64,000 bases of DNA from Isoetes taiwanensis (Eukaryota > Streptophyta > Lycopodiopsida > Isoetales > Isoetaceae), in assembly GCA_021234155.1 (NCBI GenBank), contig JAJEKV010000103.1, positions 2,108,001-2,172,000 on the forward strand, read 5' to 3'. The notes under the pieces are model-generated. The model was not told the origin of the DNA, did no database searches, and saw only the letters and a program-made list of their open reading frames with translations. Below, one piece after another: positions 43,673 through 54,165 of this stretch (position 1 is the stretch's first letter; each line of letters opens with the position of its first letter). Position numbers and translations under genes: made by a program.

Positions 43673-45070
43673 GTGGATGCAGCTAGAGGGCTAAGCGCAG
43701 GGGAACGACAACTGCGAGACCTTATAGAAGAGCAAACCCCGCCCAGACCACCCCCGGCAAGGAACCTATTTGAAGATAGGGAACCCATGACCCCAGAGCA
43801 GGAGATAGCCCAGATGAGGACGGATCTGGAGCAGATAAAGGCATTACTGTCCGTGCAAGCAGGAGTGGGTTCGGTGGGCAATGCTCAGTTGCCGCAAGCA
43901 TCAGCTCGGAGGGAAGGAAGGGACAAGAAGAGGAGCAAGAGAAGGAGATCCCCCAGTCCGGAATCTTCCGACTCAAGTTCAGACTCAGACTCCGACTCTG
44001 AGGAAGAGGAAGAGCAGGCTCAGGAACCAACAGAGGGAAGGCAGAGGAACACCCCAGAGGGACGACAAAGAGATACCAGGGCCTCCGACTACCAGAAGAA
44101 GGTAGATTCCGTGACCGGGCAATGTATGGAAGGCTCTGAACCGGAACAGCTTCTCGTGGGAGAACAGCGTCGCTTGGAAGCAGAGGCATGGCTGGACGAA
44201 ATGAGCGAGTACGGAAATGCTTATGGCATGAAGGATAAGGACAAAGGCAGAGTTGCAACAGCCAACTTGAAAGGAGCCGCCGGATCCGGTGGAAGGGGTA
44301 TGCAAAGGCACACGGCTTAAGCAGGGATGCATGTAAGTTCGTAAAGTTTGCTAAAGCCTTCTGCGCCATTACGCTTCAAGGGAACATAAGTCCAAAGATG
44401 ATGCAGTTAGTTTTTACAAAGTTGCAGCAAGGCAACAAATCGGGTTCAGAAATATACAGAGGAATTCATGAGGCTAAGGTCATGTGCCGGGTTGGAAGAG
44501 AAGCATGCAAAGAGAAAGCTATATTGAGGGGGCTGAATGAGGAGATCCATAAGTTTGTGAGAGCAATAAACCCTAGGACAAGATCGTAAGCGTAATCCAA
44601 GGCTATAAGCTTGCAAGGGTCGGGACCTCGTAATAGCGGCACAAGCAAAGCAGATTTCCGGGAGAAAGGCAAGGCGACAAGAAGCTACAGCCCCTGTGGC
44701 AGCAAAGGGTCTGTGTCCAGCTAGAGCCCCATATGGTGGGAACCGGGGAAGCAAAGCAGGAGAAGAAGAAGTGTGTCCTTTAAGGACAAGCAGAGAAGTC
44801 AAACTACTCCAAAGCAAAGGTAATCCTTTTGCAAGCGATGCCCAAGGAAAAGAGGCAGGAGTGCATAGGAAAAAGAAATTGTGCTTCAGGTGCTTCCAGC
44901 CGGGCCATAGAACAACAAACCGCCCCTACGTCATGAGTGCAGCCCTAGCGGAGTTGGGAGATTGGGACATCCTGTCGGACGACGACGGCGAAGAGGCCCG
45001 CGACTACATTCAGGGTGAGTGTCACATCTTTGCCGCGAATAGATACAGAGCAAGCCGAGAGCCAAGATAA
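43673..45070 (+). pseudogene. gypsy-A gag with defective zinc knuckle
   Basis: The first 215 residues (43673-44320) begin MDAARGLSAGERQLRDL and have a Ser/Asp/Glu-rich acidic stretch (SSDSDSDSEEEEEQ, about residues 97-115). 44398-44589 (TKLQQGNKSGSEIYRGIH) and 44696-45070 follow in other frames. The last piece carries CFRCFQPGHRTTNRP, a CCHC knuckle whose last Cys is replaced by Arg. A capsid/nucleocapsid role is inferred from position before the protease. Confidence 0.65.
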
Positions 45071-45075
45071 GGTAA

Positions 45076-45437
45076 TTTCCACGAGGGGAAGGCTAAAGCT
45101 AAATCCTTCATAGTCTTGATAGACTCGGGGAAGTAGCCATAACTTTGCATCCCCGTAATGGTTCAGATGTTGAAGTTGAAGCCGCTAAAGTCAAAACCAA
45201 GACCCGTTGTTTTAGCAAGTGGCAAAGTAAGGCGACGGGCGGGCAAGAGAATTAACTTCGACATCGACTTGCCGTGGATTAATATCCAGATGGGAGCGAA
45301 GTAATGGGCATTGGAAAGTATGACTTGATCATAGGAATGGAGTACCTTGGGCCAAAGGGGCCATTATCGATCGTGGAAGCGGAAGGTGACCTTCCCAACG
45401 CACGACGGCAAGATCATTGAGATAACAGTAACTTAAG
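45076..45437 (+). pseudogene. gypsy-A aspartic protease remnant
   Basis: SFIVLIDSGK near 45105-45135 is the DSG active site followed by a break. PVVLASGKVRRRAGKRINFDIDLPW is the flap region. Stops at several points. It would cleave the Gag-Pol polyprotein. Confidence 0.6.
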
Positions 45438-45448
45438 TTGTTCCCATC

Positions 45449-48170
45449 ATGCAGTGCATGTCTTCTAAACGGCTGTTCAAGTGCATCAAGAGTGAGCAAG
45501 TGGCATACATCTTCAAGCTTGAGATTAGTGAGCCGGAATCAGAAGGAAGCAAGGAAGACAACGCGCTCAGCAAGTTGCCGAAGCAAGTATCTCAGCTAAT
45601 CACGGAGTTCCATGATCTCTTTCCAGATGAGATCAAGCAGCTCCCTCCTTATAGGGGAGTCGAAAAGCAGATAGCACTCGAACCTGGAACAAAGCCAACA
45701 AGCAAGGCTCCATATAGAATGACAACACAGGAGTTGTCGGAGCTGAAGAAGCAGTTGCAGGAGCTGCTTGACCTAGGTTTCATTAGACCTAGTGTCTCGC
45801 CGTTTGGAGCGCCCATTCTTTTTGTCAAGAAGAAGGATGGATCCTTGAGGATGTGCATAGACTATAGACAGTTGAATAAGCACACCATTAAGAACAAGTA
45901 TGCGCTCCCAAGATCAGACGACTTGATGGATCAGCTCCAAGGGGCAAAGATCTTCTCCAAAATCGACTTAAGGTCAGGATATCATCAGATCAGGATAAAG
46001 GAAGAAGATATCCATAAGACCGCCTTCAGAACGCGGTATGGGCATTATGAGTTCACAGTAATGCCTTTCGGCTTATCAAATGCCCCAACGCGTTCATGAG
46101 GCTCATGAACGATATCTTCAGGGAGTTCCTGGACACCTTTGTGATTGTTTTCTTTGATGACATTTTGGTGTATAGCAGATCCCTTGAAGAGCACGTACAA
46201 CACTTGAGAAGAGTGCTAGAGAAGTTGAAGAGGCACCAGTTGTACGCCAAGTTGTCGAAGTGCCACTTCGCAACAGAAAAGGTGGAGTATCTAGGTCATG
46301 TGATCTCAGCAGAAGGCATCTCGACAGACCCCGCCAAGATTGAGGCAGTCATTCAAAGGGTCGGCTACCAAGAATGTGCATGAAGTCGAAGTTTCCCTCG
46401 CCTAGTTGTGGTACTCACAGAAGTTCGTGAAGAACTTTGCTAAGATAGCAGCCCCGTTAACAGACCTGACGAGGGCAGAGAAGGTGAAAGATTGGGTAGA
46501 GCATTGGCACAAGAAAGCCCAAAAGGGGTTTGAATTGTTGAAGGAAGCTTTAACAACAGCCCCAGTCTTAACCCTGCCGGACCCGGAGAAAGATAAGCTT
46601 GTAGCAACAGATGCGAGTAAGATAGCTACAGGTGCAGTGCTTATGCAAGAAGAGCGGGTGGTAGCGTATGATTCCAGGAAGATGAACGACGCCGAGACGC
46701 GCTACCCAACGCACGATCAGGAGTTGCTTGCGGTTGTCAGGGCATTAAGAATATGGAGGCATTATCTCTTGGGAAGGAAGTTCCAATTGGATACCGACCA
46801 TCAGAGCCTCCAATATGTATTCACGCAACCACACCTTAATCTGAGGCAGCGGAGATGGATGGAGTTCCTCGAAGAATATGACTTTCAGATAGTCTACAAG
46901 CCGGGGAAGCTCAATGTGGTAGCAGATGCGCTTTCAAGGCATCCCCTGACAACTAGAGTGCATTGCAATGCAATCTCGACGCTCTCCAGCGACTTTGGTA
47001 GGAGGATTGAAGAGTCCTTGCCAACGGACGTGGATTTCAAGGAGGTATGGGCAAGCCTTTCGAAGGAGGCCAGAACAGATAAAGAGCGGGAGGCCTTCAA
47101 GCATTATAAGAAGGAAGGCAACCTGTTACACCATAAGAACAAGTTGTGCGTACCCGAATCATCAAGTGTAAGGAAGTTGATCCTCCATGACACGCACAAC
47201 AGCCCAATAGCTGGCCATGCGGGATTCATGAAAACATATTTCAAAGTGCGCAGCAGCTATTATTGGCCAGGAATGAAGAAGCAAATAGCTCGCTACATCA
47301 AGGAATGTCAGCTATGCGGCCAGACGAAGGCGAGCAAACTTCAATTCGGGGGCACTAGAGCCATTAGCGGTGCCAAACGCTAAGTGGGAGGTAATCGGCA
47401 TGGATTTCATCACGGGACTCCCAAGAACGCCGAGAGGCAAGGATGCCTTAATGGTAGTGGTCGACAAGTTGTCGAAGATGGCACATTTTGTGCCTTGCGT
47501 AACCACGATCTGACCATGGATACGACAAAGCTCTTCACCAAAGAGATCTTCGGGCTTCATGGCATGCCAAGGGAGATCATCTCCCATGAGGGGATCCGGT
47601 TCATGAGCCTTTTGGCAAGACCTCTTTGCGAACGATCCGCGAAGCTATCCATGAGCACGGCATATCATCCTCAGACGGATGGCCGACGGAGCGGACCAAA
47701 CAGGATTTTAGAGGACATGCTACTGAAACTATGTCCGGAATAAGCAAAGTATGTGGGAAGAATTTATTCACTTGGTGGAGTTTGCATATAATAGCACCAA
47801 GCAGGAATCATCCCAAATGTCGCCGTTTATGATCAATTACGGCTATCAATGCCTAACTCCGCACACTTGGCACAACCCCGCGTCAAAAGTGGAAGTTTCG
47901 CAGCCAGATGTTGGCCGATATCAAAGCCTTGTAGAGGAAGTTCGTGGCTATCCGCAAGCAAGAAGAATAGATCAAAAGAGCATCGCCGACAAGCATCGAA
48001 CAAAGAAGAGAGTTCAAAGTTGGAGATGATGTTTGGCTCAAGATTAAGGTGAAGCAGCGGCTCGGGGATCGGCAATTGCAAGAAGCTTGCTCCAAGGTGG
48101 GCTGGACCTTTTGGAATAGTCGAGAAACTAGGCAATCAAGCCGCTGGGCTAGACTTGCCAAAGACACCTA
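45449..48170 (+). pseudogene. gypsy-A pol: RT, RNase H, integrase
   Basis: 45449-46099 holds RT motifs [49 protein letters not shown] and MPFGLSNAP. After one frameshift, 46096-46383 has VIVFFDDILVYSRS (catalytic FDD) and YAKLSKCHF. 46406-47383 has RNase H (TDASKIATGAVLMQEERVVAYDSRK, TDHQSLQYVF, KLNVVADALSRHP) and the integrase HHCC zinc finger (HDTHNSPIAGHAGFMKTY ... CQLCGQTKA). The integrase core follows in pieces (MDFITGLPRTP region near 47400; STAYHPQTDGR near 47660; WEEFIHLVEFAYNSTKQESS 47755). Five or more breaks are present. Confidence 0.85.
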
Positions 48171-48249
48171 AAGATTCATAAGGTCTTCCACGGAGTTTGC
48201 TGAAGAGGCATACCCCAAATCCGCACGAAGTCTTGATTCACCAACGCTG

Positions 48250-48504
48250 TTGGAAATGACGGAGGAACAATTTGGAAATAGTCCCGAATTGATTCTTGAT
48301 AAAGCTTTCAAGAAAACGAGGAGATCAGAATTCCTCCAAGATTTGGTCAAGTGGAAACACTTACCGCTGGAAGATGCCACGTGGGTACTTAAGAAAGATT
48401 TAGTAAAGCAAAGTACCCACGTTTATGGAGCAATGGGACAGCAAAGGTCATCTCCCAAGAAATCGCTCGTGCATGTCGATTTGTGTAGGTTAATGCTTGT
48501 ATAG
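48250..48504 (+). CDS. gypsy-A integrase C-terminal chromodomain
   Basis: The open frame contains PELILDKAFKKTRRSEF, then LVKWKHLPLEDATWVLKKDL, the chromodomain core (LVKWxxxPxxxATW) found at the end of chromovirus integrases. In that family the domain steers integration to chromatin marked on histone H3. Here only one clear aromatic-cage position is visible (Trp of VKWK). The chance ATG at 48256 is not a true start, because this is the tail of pol. Confidence 0.75.
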   Translation: MEMTEEQFGNSPELILDKAFKKTRRSEFLQDLVKWKHLPLEDATWVLKKDLVKQSTHVYGAMGQQRSSPKKSLVHVDLCRLMLV

Positions 48505-49353
48505 TTAAGATTAATCCACGCATGCCACCCACGCTTTAGTATGGGTCGCATGCGTTGTCACCGATGATGGGACCACTACGGTGATCTCTAGGGGTGGGTG
48601 TAATGTCAATGTAGGCATGACCGCGTTTCCGCTTTGGGCGAAAGTGGAAGGTAGATTAGAAAGTCTACTGTCCCATTTTTAAGTAGGCGACCTCGAGAGA
48701 AAGGAGGTCATTGAGGAATGCATTCATAGGAAAAGCACCTTTAGCCCCATATATGCTTTGATAGGGAGGAATCTATCCTTTCAGCCCCCCACGCCGAGAA
48801 GGATATCCTCCACGCTGGGCAACTAGAGGTGTAGGCATGAGCGCATATAGGCATGTGGCTGTCGCTCAAGGCCATAATGGAAGATTCACCCTCTTCCCAC
48901 CAGGAGATTAGCCATGCATCCATGTAGATAGGTGGGGTGGTCACCATATAACCAAAAATTTTAATTAATAATTAAATGGTACTAACGTAAGTGTCGACTG
49001 CAGAGCCAAGAGCCCGGAGGGGGCAAGGAGGTCGAAGACGAAGACTTGCAACACAAATTTTGTTGGAATGTGTTGCAAGGAATCAAGGGTACCGAACGTT
49101 AATTTTAAATTTTGATAAACTTAATAGTAATGTTAAGGGAATGTTGGAGTAATCTGTTAGTAATGTTGTGAATTGATAAGTTATTTTATAATATAATAAT
49201 GTGATAAAAGTATTACCTTGAGGTAATTTTAATAAAATGTGTAAGTATTATAGGAGTATATCGTATGCATCAAGGTTGATTGCGGTTAGGAAGATTCCAA
49301 GGTGGGGAGAACCAATGATCTCGCGGACAAACATCATTTCAAGGTGGGGAGAA
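48505..49353 (+). other. gypsy-A 3' untranslated region and polypurine tract
   Basis: No gene. AAGGTGGGGAGAA at 49341-49353 is the polypurine tract next to the 3' LTR. A near copy, AAGGTGGGGAGAA at 49300-49312, lies 41 bp upstream and could be a second priming tract. 49100-49260 is AT-rich. Confidence 0.65.
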
Positions 49354-51063
49354 TGTGACGTTCCGGCCAACGATACGCGCTCCCGGGACGTATATTGTAC
49401 CGCCCGCCAAGTACACGCCACCCGATTGACGTGTACGCCAAACGATAGCCAAGTGGGTAGCCCTAGGGGGCAACTTGCTAAGAATGTGCATTAGTATTAA
49501 TGTGCACATTTTCCAATGTACACATTAATGTGGGCACACATTTCCATGTGGCCACTTGATGCCAAGTGGGCCATACCCATAGGAGCAATTAATGTGCACA
49601 TTTTCCAATGTACACATTCATTAATGTAACACACACATTTCCATGTGAGCACATTTGGGTGCACACATTTCCATGTGGGCACATTTGGCCACCTAGCCTT
49701 AAAGGCAAGTGGGCCCATTACCAATTATCCCACATGCCAAAAAGGGGATAATTGGAAACCCTAGCCACCCCCTTGTCTATATAGGGTTGGAAACCCTAAC
49801 TAACCTAATTTTCGATTTTAGGGCTTTGGGAACTCTGTTTTGGCTGCCTCAACAAATTAAAACCGCATCCCGCATCACACGGGAGAATTGCATCCTTAGT
49901 TCCTCGAGATTCGAGGCGTTTTGGGAAGGATGGTCGAGCTCAGTCGGGGAGGAGCCCCTCAAGGATCAGGTATTTGGCCAATTAGATAGTCTAAACCCTA
50001 TTTTAGGCATTGAATCAATAGGTTTAGCCTATTAGATTGCTCATAGCAGCCCTCTAGAACTCTAGATAGCAGATTCTAACTAAAGAACCTAACTCTATGA
50101 TATAGATTAGATCTTGTTCTTTAGTTCTTCTGTGATGTATATGGATGATGTATCTCTGTGAACTCCTTGTATTGGGAAGGGGGGTAGAGACCTAAAGCTT
50201 TGTAGTTGATGCTCCTAGAGTAGCCTCTCTAGCACACTGTAGATTCGGCCTGTGCACAAGAGCCACACCGGGATGTGGGTGGAGGGGCCAGATTGGCTAA
50301 GAAGGAGGTTCATGTCCTGACTCTTGAGCGACCCCTCTGGTGTGTAAAGACTGCCGGGGGTCACTGTGACTAGGTCTAATGGCTTGCCACTGCGTGTGGG
50401 CAAGGCATGGGCTCACACTCGCGGAGGTGGTGAATATGACCTTCCATTGAGTTCAAGTCGGATACGGGCAGTGGCCCTCTAGTCACCTTGAGTCAGCATT
50501 GTAGATCTCTGGAGGGAGAAATCCCTACCTGCCCCATCGGAACTGGGGAGATGTAACCCAGGATATAGCCCCCTTGGCTATGCATCCGTGGACTGGCTGA
50601 TCAGTCCCAACACTTTTCAGCCTACTCGCAAAGTGTGCATGTGAGGGGCGGATGGAGTGGACAACCCTAGGCCATGTTCTTATGCCAGCCAAATCCATTG
50701 CCATGAATTCTGTCTGCAATGAACTCTGGAGACCCAAGCTTGTCAGTCCATCCCTGTGTCTGAGCCTTGGGTAGGATTCCCTATGTGATGTGCTGATCTT
50801 TGTCTATGCAGATATGTGGAGGACCATCCGTCGTGATGGTCATATGATGTTGATGTATGTGCTACTGACATGTATGTTTACGCTTCCGCAGCTAGGTAGG
50901 CCCTGAGGGAGACGGGGTGCAATGACCCTTCCACTCTTCCCACTGGAACCCGTCACGGTTGCAGTGTCATGTGGAGGGCCCTGTATTAGCATGGAGCTGG
51001 TATGGGGGATGAACTCCTGTTTGTATACGGTGAGGGCACCGTATACGAGTAGGGGACGTCACA
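49354..51063 (+). repeat. 3' LTR of gypsy-A
   Basis: TGTGACGTTCCGG ... GACGTCACA, 1710 bp, homologous to 37661-39372. The TATA-like CTATATAGGG recurs near 49777. Confidence 0.9.
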
Positions 51064-51068
51064 GCCTG

Positions 51069-51342
51069 CGACACCTTTGCCTCCTCGTCAACCACGATCT
51101 GACGAAGCACCTGCTGCTCATGCAAGCCATCAGAGACCCGCCCTCTAAGAGACTCCAGTTCCGCATATAAGGCATCCAACCTGCGACGCTGAGCCGAAGC
51201 CTTTTGCCGCCCCCACTCTTTCGTAAACTGTTTTACCTTAGCCAATGTTGTAACCATTGCACTCATTCCGCTATCCTGGCTGATGATCTGCTACCAAATA
51301 AGCTTACAGTCGGCTGTGAACTCTGGATCCTGAAGAAAGCTT
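51069..51342 (-). mobile_element. LINE-C, 5' segment
   Basis: Minus-strand reading FLQDPEFTADCKLIW, one TAG, then QIISQDSGMSAMVTTLAKVKQF and RRRLDALYAELESLRGRVSD continues the pre-RT region whose next part lies at 37660 and below. Gypsy-A separates the two. Confidence 0.8.
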
Positions 51343-51412
51343 GTGTATCTTTTATTGATATCTAAATGTAAAATACATGCGTTATTGGCTATACTCTCTT
51401 TCACATAGCCAG
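51343..51412 (-). mobile_element. LINE-A2, middle 70-bp segment
   Basis: On the minus strand it includes GCATGTATTTTACATTTAGA and ATATCAATAAAAGATAC, matching LINE-A1 at about 1607-1668. It fills precisely the gap between the other two LINE-A2 pieces. Confidence 0.8.
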
Positions 51413-53784
51413 TGTTATGGATCACACCAATGATCCATACCTTTTATATCCCTGAAACCTTATTTAAAGCTTTTCAATCAATTCATGGTCTCCCAATTTG
51501 TAATCCATCCAGAATTGCTACATAATCCACAATCAAACTGTTAGCAATGACAAAAGATCTCTATTTGAAACAAACATACAATATGAGTTACATGGATAAC
51601 TCAGATTGGTCAAGCTTTAGTTCACCAAAACCAGGGCTAGCTCAAGATGCAATAACCAATGTATGATAGTTCACCACCTAACCGGGTCATTCGGTGCTAA
51701 GAATTGGCAGAATTATGGCAAGGCCTAACAATCAGCTTCCACTTGTAGCTCCTCCCTCGAGCTAGTAGTCCTCAATATAAGACACCAAGAGTTAGGCTCT
51801 AAGATAGTAACAGGCTATTGATTAAGAATAGCAGAAGCTCTAGGAAAAAGTAATGGCTTTCTTAGAATCAGATTCAAGAGCGAATGTGTAGAGCAGTCTT
51901 CTTTGACCCCCTATCACTCTTCCGGCCATATCTCTCTTATTCTAATGATTCACGGAAAGTGCCACCTTAATTCAGAAACTAGACTCCGAGCCGGTTCCAA
52001 TGAAGTAAGAATCGGCTCCATCAGAGCTCTGGTTGCCGAGATATGTGTAACTAAAGTTCAGGGTCTATTTATAGGTCTCTGCTACGACTTTAGCCCTTTT
52101 TTATTTACCTTGCCTTTTTAGCTTCATAAATATAGACCATAGGTTGCCTTCATTGCCTTTCCTTGCCAATAATTTGCCAAACTTAGACACCCACGCTAGT
52201 CCACCAAGACTAACATCCAAGACCACTCCCCCGAGCTGCCATATTCATAACAATTCTTCCCTTTTTTGGAAGCAACTGACCTCAGTTGCAAATCTCAAAT
52301 TAAGGACCAATTCAATTTGTACATGGGCACCAACTCAATTTGTACATGAGCACCAACTCAATCCATTTTAAGGACCAAAGGCTAGGATTATGATCTCATA
52401 AATAGCACCAACTATTTATGACAATCACAACTGTTGTGGCTAAAGATTAAGATAAAGATTCAGGAAAGATTTGATTATTCTTTTGAGATATATTAGCAAA
52501 GCTTAAGATCTACTAGATAAAATTTAAGTTTTAAGATAAAGGCAAGATTAAGAAAAGATCAAGGGTTCCGTTGAAGCACCGACTCCAACCAGTAGCACCA
52601 ACTACTGCTCAAGACTCTAGGCACCAATCTAGAATTTCAATGTCATCTTTTAACATCAACACTTATGGCACCAACCATTGTGCAACTATTAATGGCATGA
52701 TCATTCATTAGCAACATGATCATAAAAGAGATTTACAATTTCTTATAGACAGGTATTCATTATCGAGACATCTTGGTAAAACAATGGGCCGCACTTTACA
52801 TTGTTTAGAATTCATTTAATTTGGAATAGTTCAAGATATGTCAAGGATAGAGAGTTCAAATAAAGATTGATCCGTCCACCATAGATACACCCTCTGTAGA
52901 TGCAGGAAAAGTTTCAATGGAGATCCATCCTGGCCAAGGAGATGGATTGTCAGTTTTGGTTAGGCTTGATTGGAGGGAGATCCATTTTGGGAAACGAAAT
53001 GGATTGATAAGAAAGATTAGGCTCAATTCCCTCTGCTTATTCCACGTCACCAATCACCTGCACCTATATGTTTCTTGCAACAAATAATTTTGTCGTACCA
53101 ATATCCAAAGATTGATTACTCTAGGTAGAATTGGATTGGAAAGAATGATCCAAGAAGTTAAAATTTTAAATTCATAGAAAGAAGATCATTTAGATTCTCA
53201 AGAGGAGGAATTCTATTCCAGTTTGCAATCACTAGCACCAACTAGATGAGTTACAAACATCAGGAACAGCCAGAATAAGGTTCTCTATTCCTGTTTGCAA
53301 ATCTCCAGCACCAACTAGAAGTCTTTGTAAACTTTAGGAATAACCAGCTCTGATACCAATTGTTATGGATCACACCAATGAACCATACCTTTTATATCCC
53401 TGAAACCTTATTTAAAGCTTCTCAATCAATTCATGGTCTCCCAATCTGTAATCCATCCAGAATTGCTTGGAATTGATATGGTCTATGGAGCCTGGAAAGG
53501 TTGGGGCCCATTGGATAACGATTTCCTTGAAGGATCCGCCCTTTTAGCATGTTGGTTAGCACTAGGGGGCTTAGTGCGTAACATTTGGTATTAGAGCCAG
53601 GGTTCAATTCCTCGTGACAACATTGGTGTGTTCCACATGCTTGAGGGCAAACATCTCGAGGAGGGGGAGGAATATGGGGTATGGGATAAAGCCTAGAAAG
53701 GTTGGGGCCCATTGGATAACGATCTCCTTGAAGGATCCGCCCTTTTGGCATGTTGGTTAGCACTAGGGGGCTTAGTGCGTAACA
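51413..53784. mobile_element. Small composite LTR element with GCCAG target duplication
   Basis: GCCAG at 51408-51412 and 53785-53789 flanks a TGTTATGG ... GCGTAACA segment, and LINE-A1 has this GCCAG once. 51413-51516 is repeated at 53362-53473. Directly left of the second copy, GCTCTGATACCAAT is a minus-strand primer site. The interior has no coding frame but repeats of 'AGCACCAACT'. The right end is a TRIM-like unit in the opposite orientation. Element history is unresolved: a non-autonomous LTR element altered by a second insertion or recombination. Confidence 0.65.
53476..53784 (+). mobile_element. TRIM-like miniature LTR unit
   Basis: Two about 100-bp repeats (53476-53584 and 53674-53784), both ending TTAGTGCGTAACA, flank an 89-bp interior. 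The interior has a primer site TTGGTATTAGAGCCAGG (53586-53602) next to the left repeat and a purine tract GAGGAGGGGGAGGAA (53658-53672) next to the right. These are the minimal signals of a terminal-repeat retrotransposon in miniature. Confidence 0.65.
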
Positions 53785-54165
53785 GCCAGCTAGGTCTGCG
53801 CTCCCTCTTTCTATCTTAAAATCTTTATCTTTCCAACATGTAAATAGCCAATACCCTTCTTCCTCTGGCAGTCGCTTGATATTGTGTTCCCATGTCTCTA
53901 CCAGGCATATTATATCACAGTTATGAGCTTCCTCGAGCCTTTTCCCATCATCGCGTGGGTACCCTGTGCAATTCTAGTATCATATGGTCAACGCCTTTTT
54001 CCCCTGGGCTGTTCCTTCAGGTTCTCTGCATGTTCTGGCCCGTTGGTTATCCGTCTGGGTCGTCCTCTAGTTTTTGTGATCAATGGTGGGCCCATATGCC
54101 CATTTTGGTGCACATGCTCCTCGCCGACCCCGTTTCCGCTTCCCCCTCTTGCACAAGGCTGTATC
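53785..54165 (-). mobile_element. LINE-A2, 5' segment
   Basis: The minus-strand sequence matches LINE-A1 from about 1230 to 1607: the end of ORF1 and the endonuclease start (CNSMVYH-type decayed start, then CDIICLVETWEH-like E motif region, EEEGYWLFTCWKDKDFK). The copy is 5' truncated at about 54165. Confidence 0.8.

Larger units (their letters stand above)
37661..51063 (+). mobile_element. gypsy-A, complete 13.4-kb chromovirus with extra genes
   Basis: Bounded by TGTGGCGTTCC (37661) and CGTCACA (51063), with 1.7-kb LTRs and a GCCTG duplication. Order: 5' LTR, primer site, dyad pair, TATA, H3-like gene, dyad pair, TATA, ORF-X, gag, protease, RT, RNase H, integrase, chromodomain, long 3' UTR, polypurine tract, 3' LTR. 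Integrase after RT/RNase H and the terminal chromodomain make it a Ty3/gypsy chromovirus. It is much longer than usual chromoviruses (about 5-8 kb) because of the roughly 4 kb before gag. Confidence 0.9.

Noticed and set aside
43722-44369. 215-residue open frame on the minus strand
   Set aside because: It lies antisense to the gypsy-A gag gene and mirrors its Ser/Asp-rich codons. No family resemblance.
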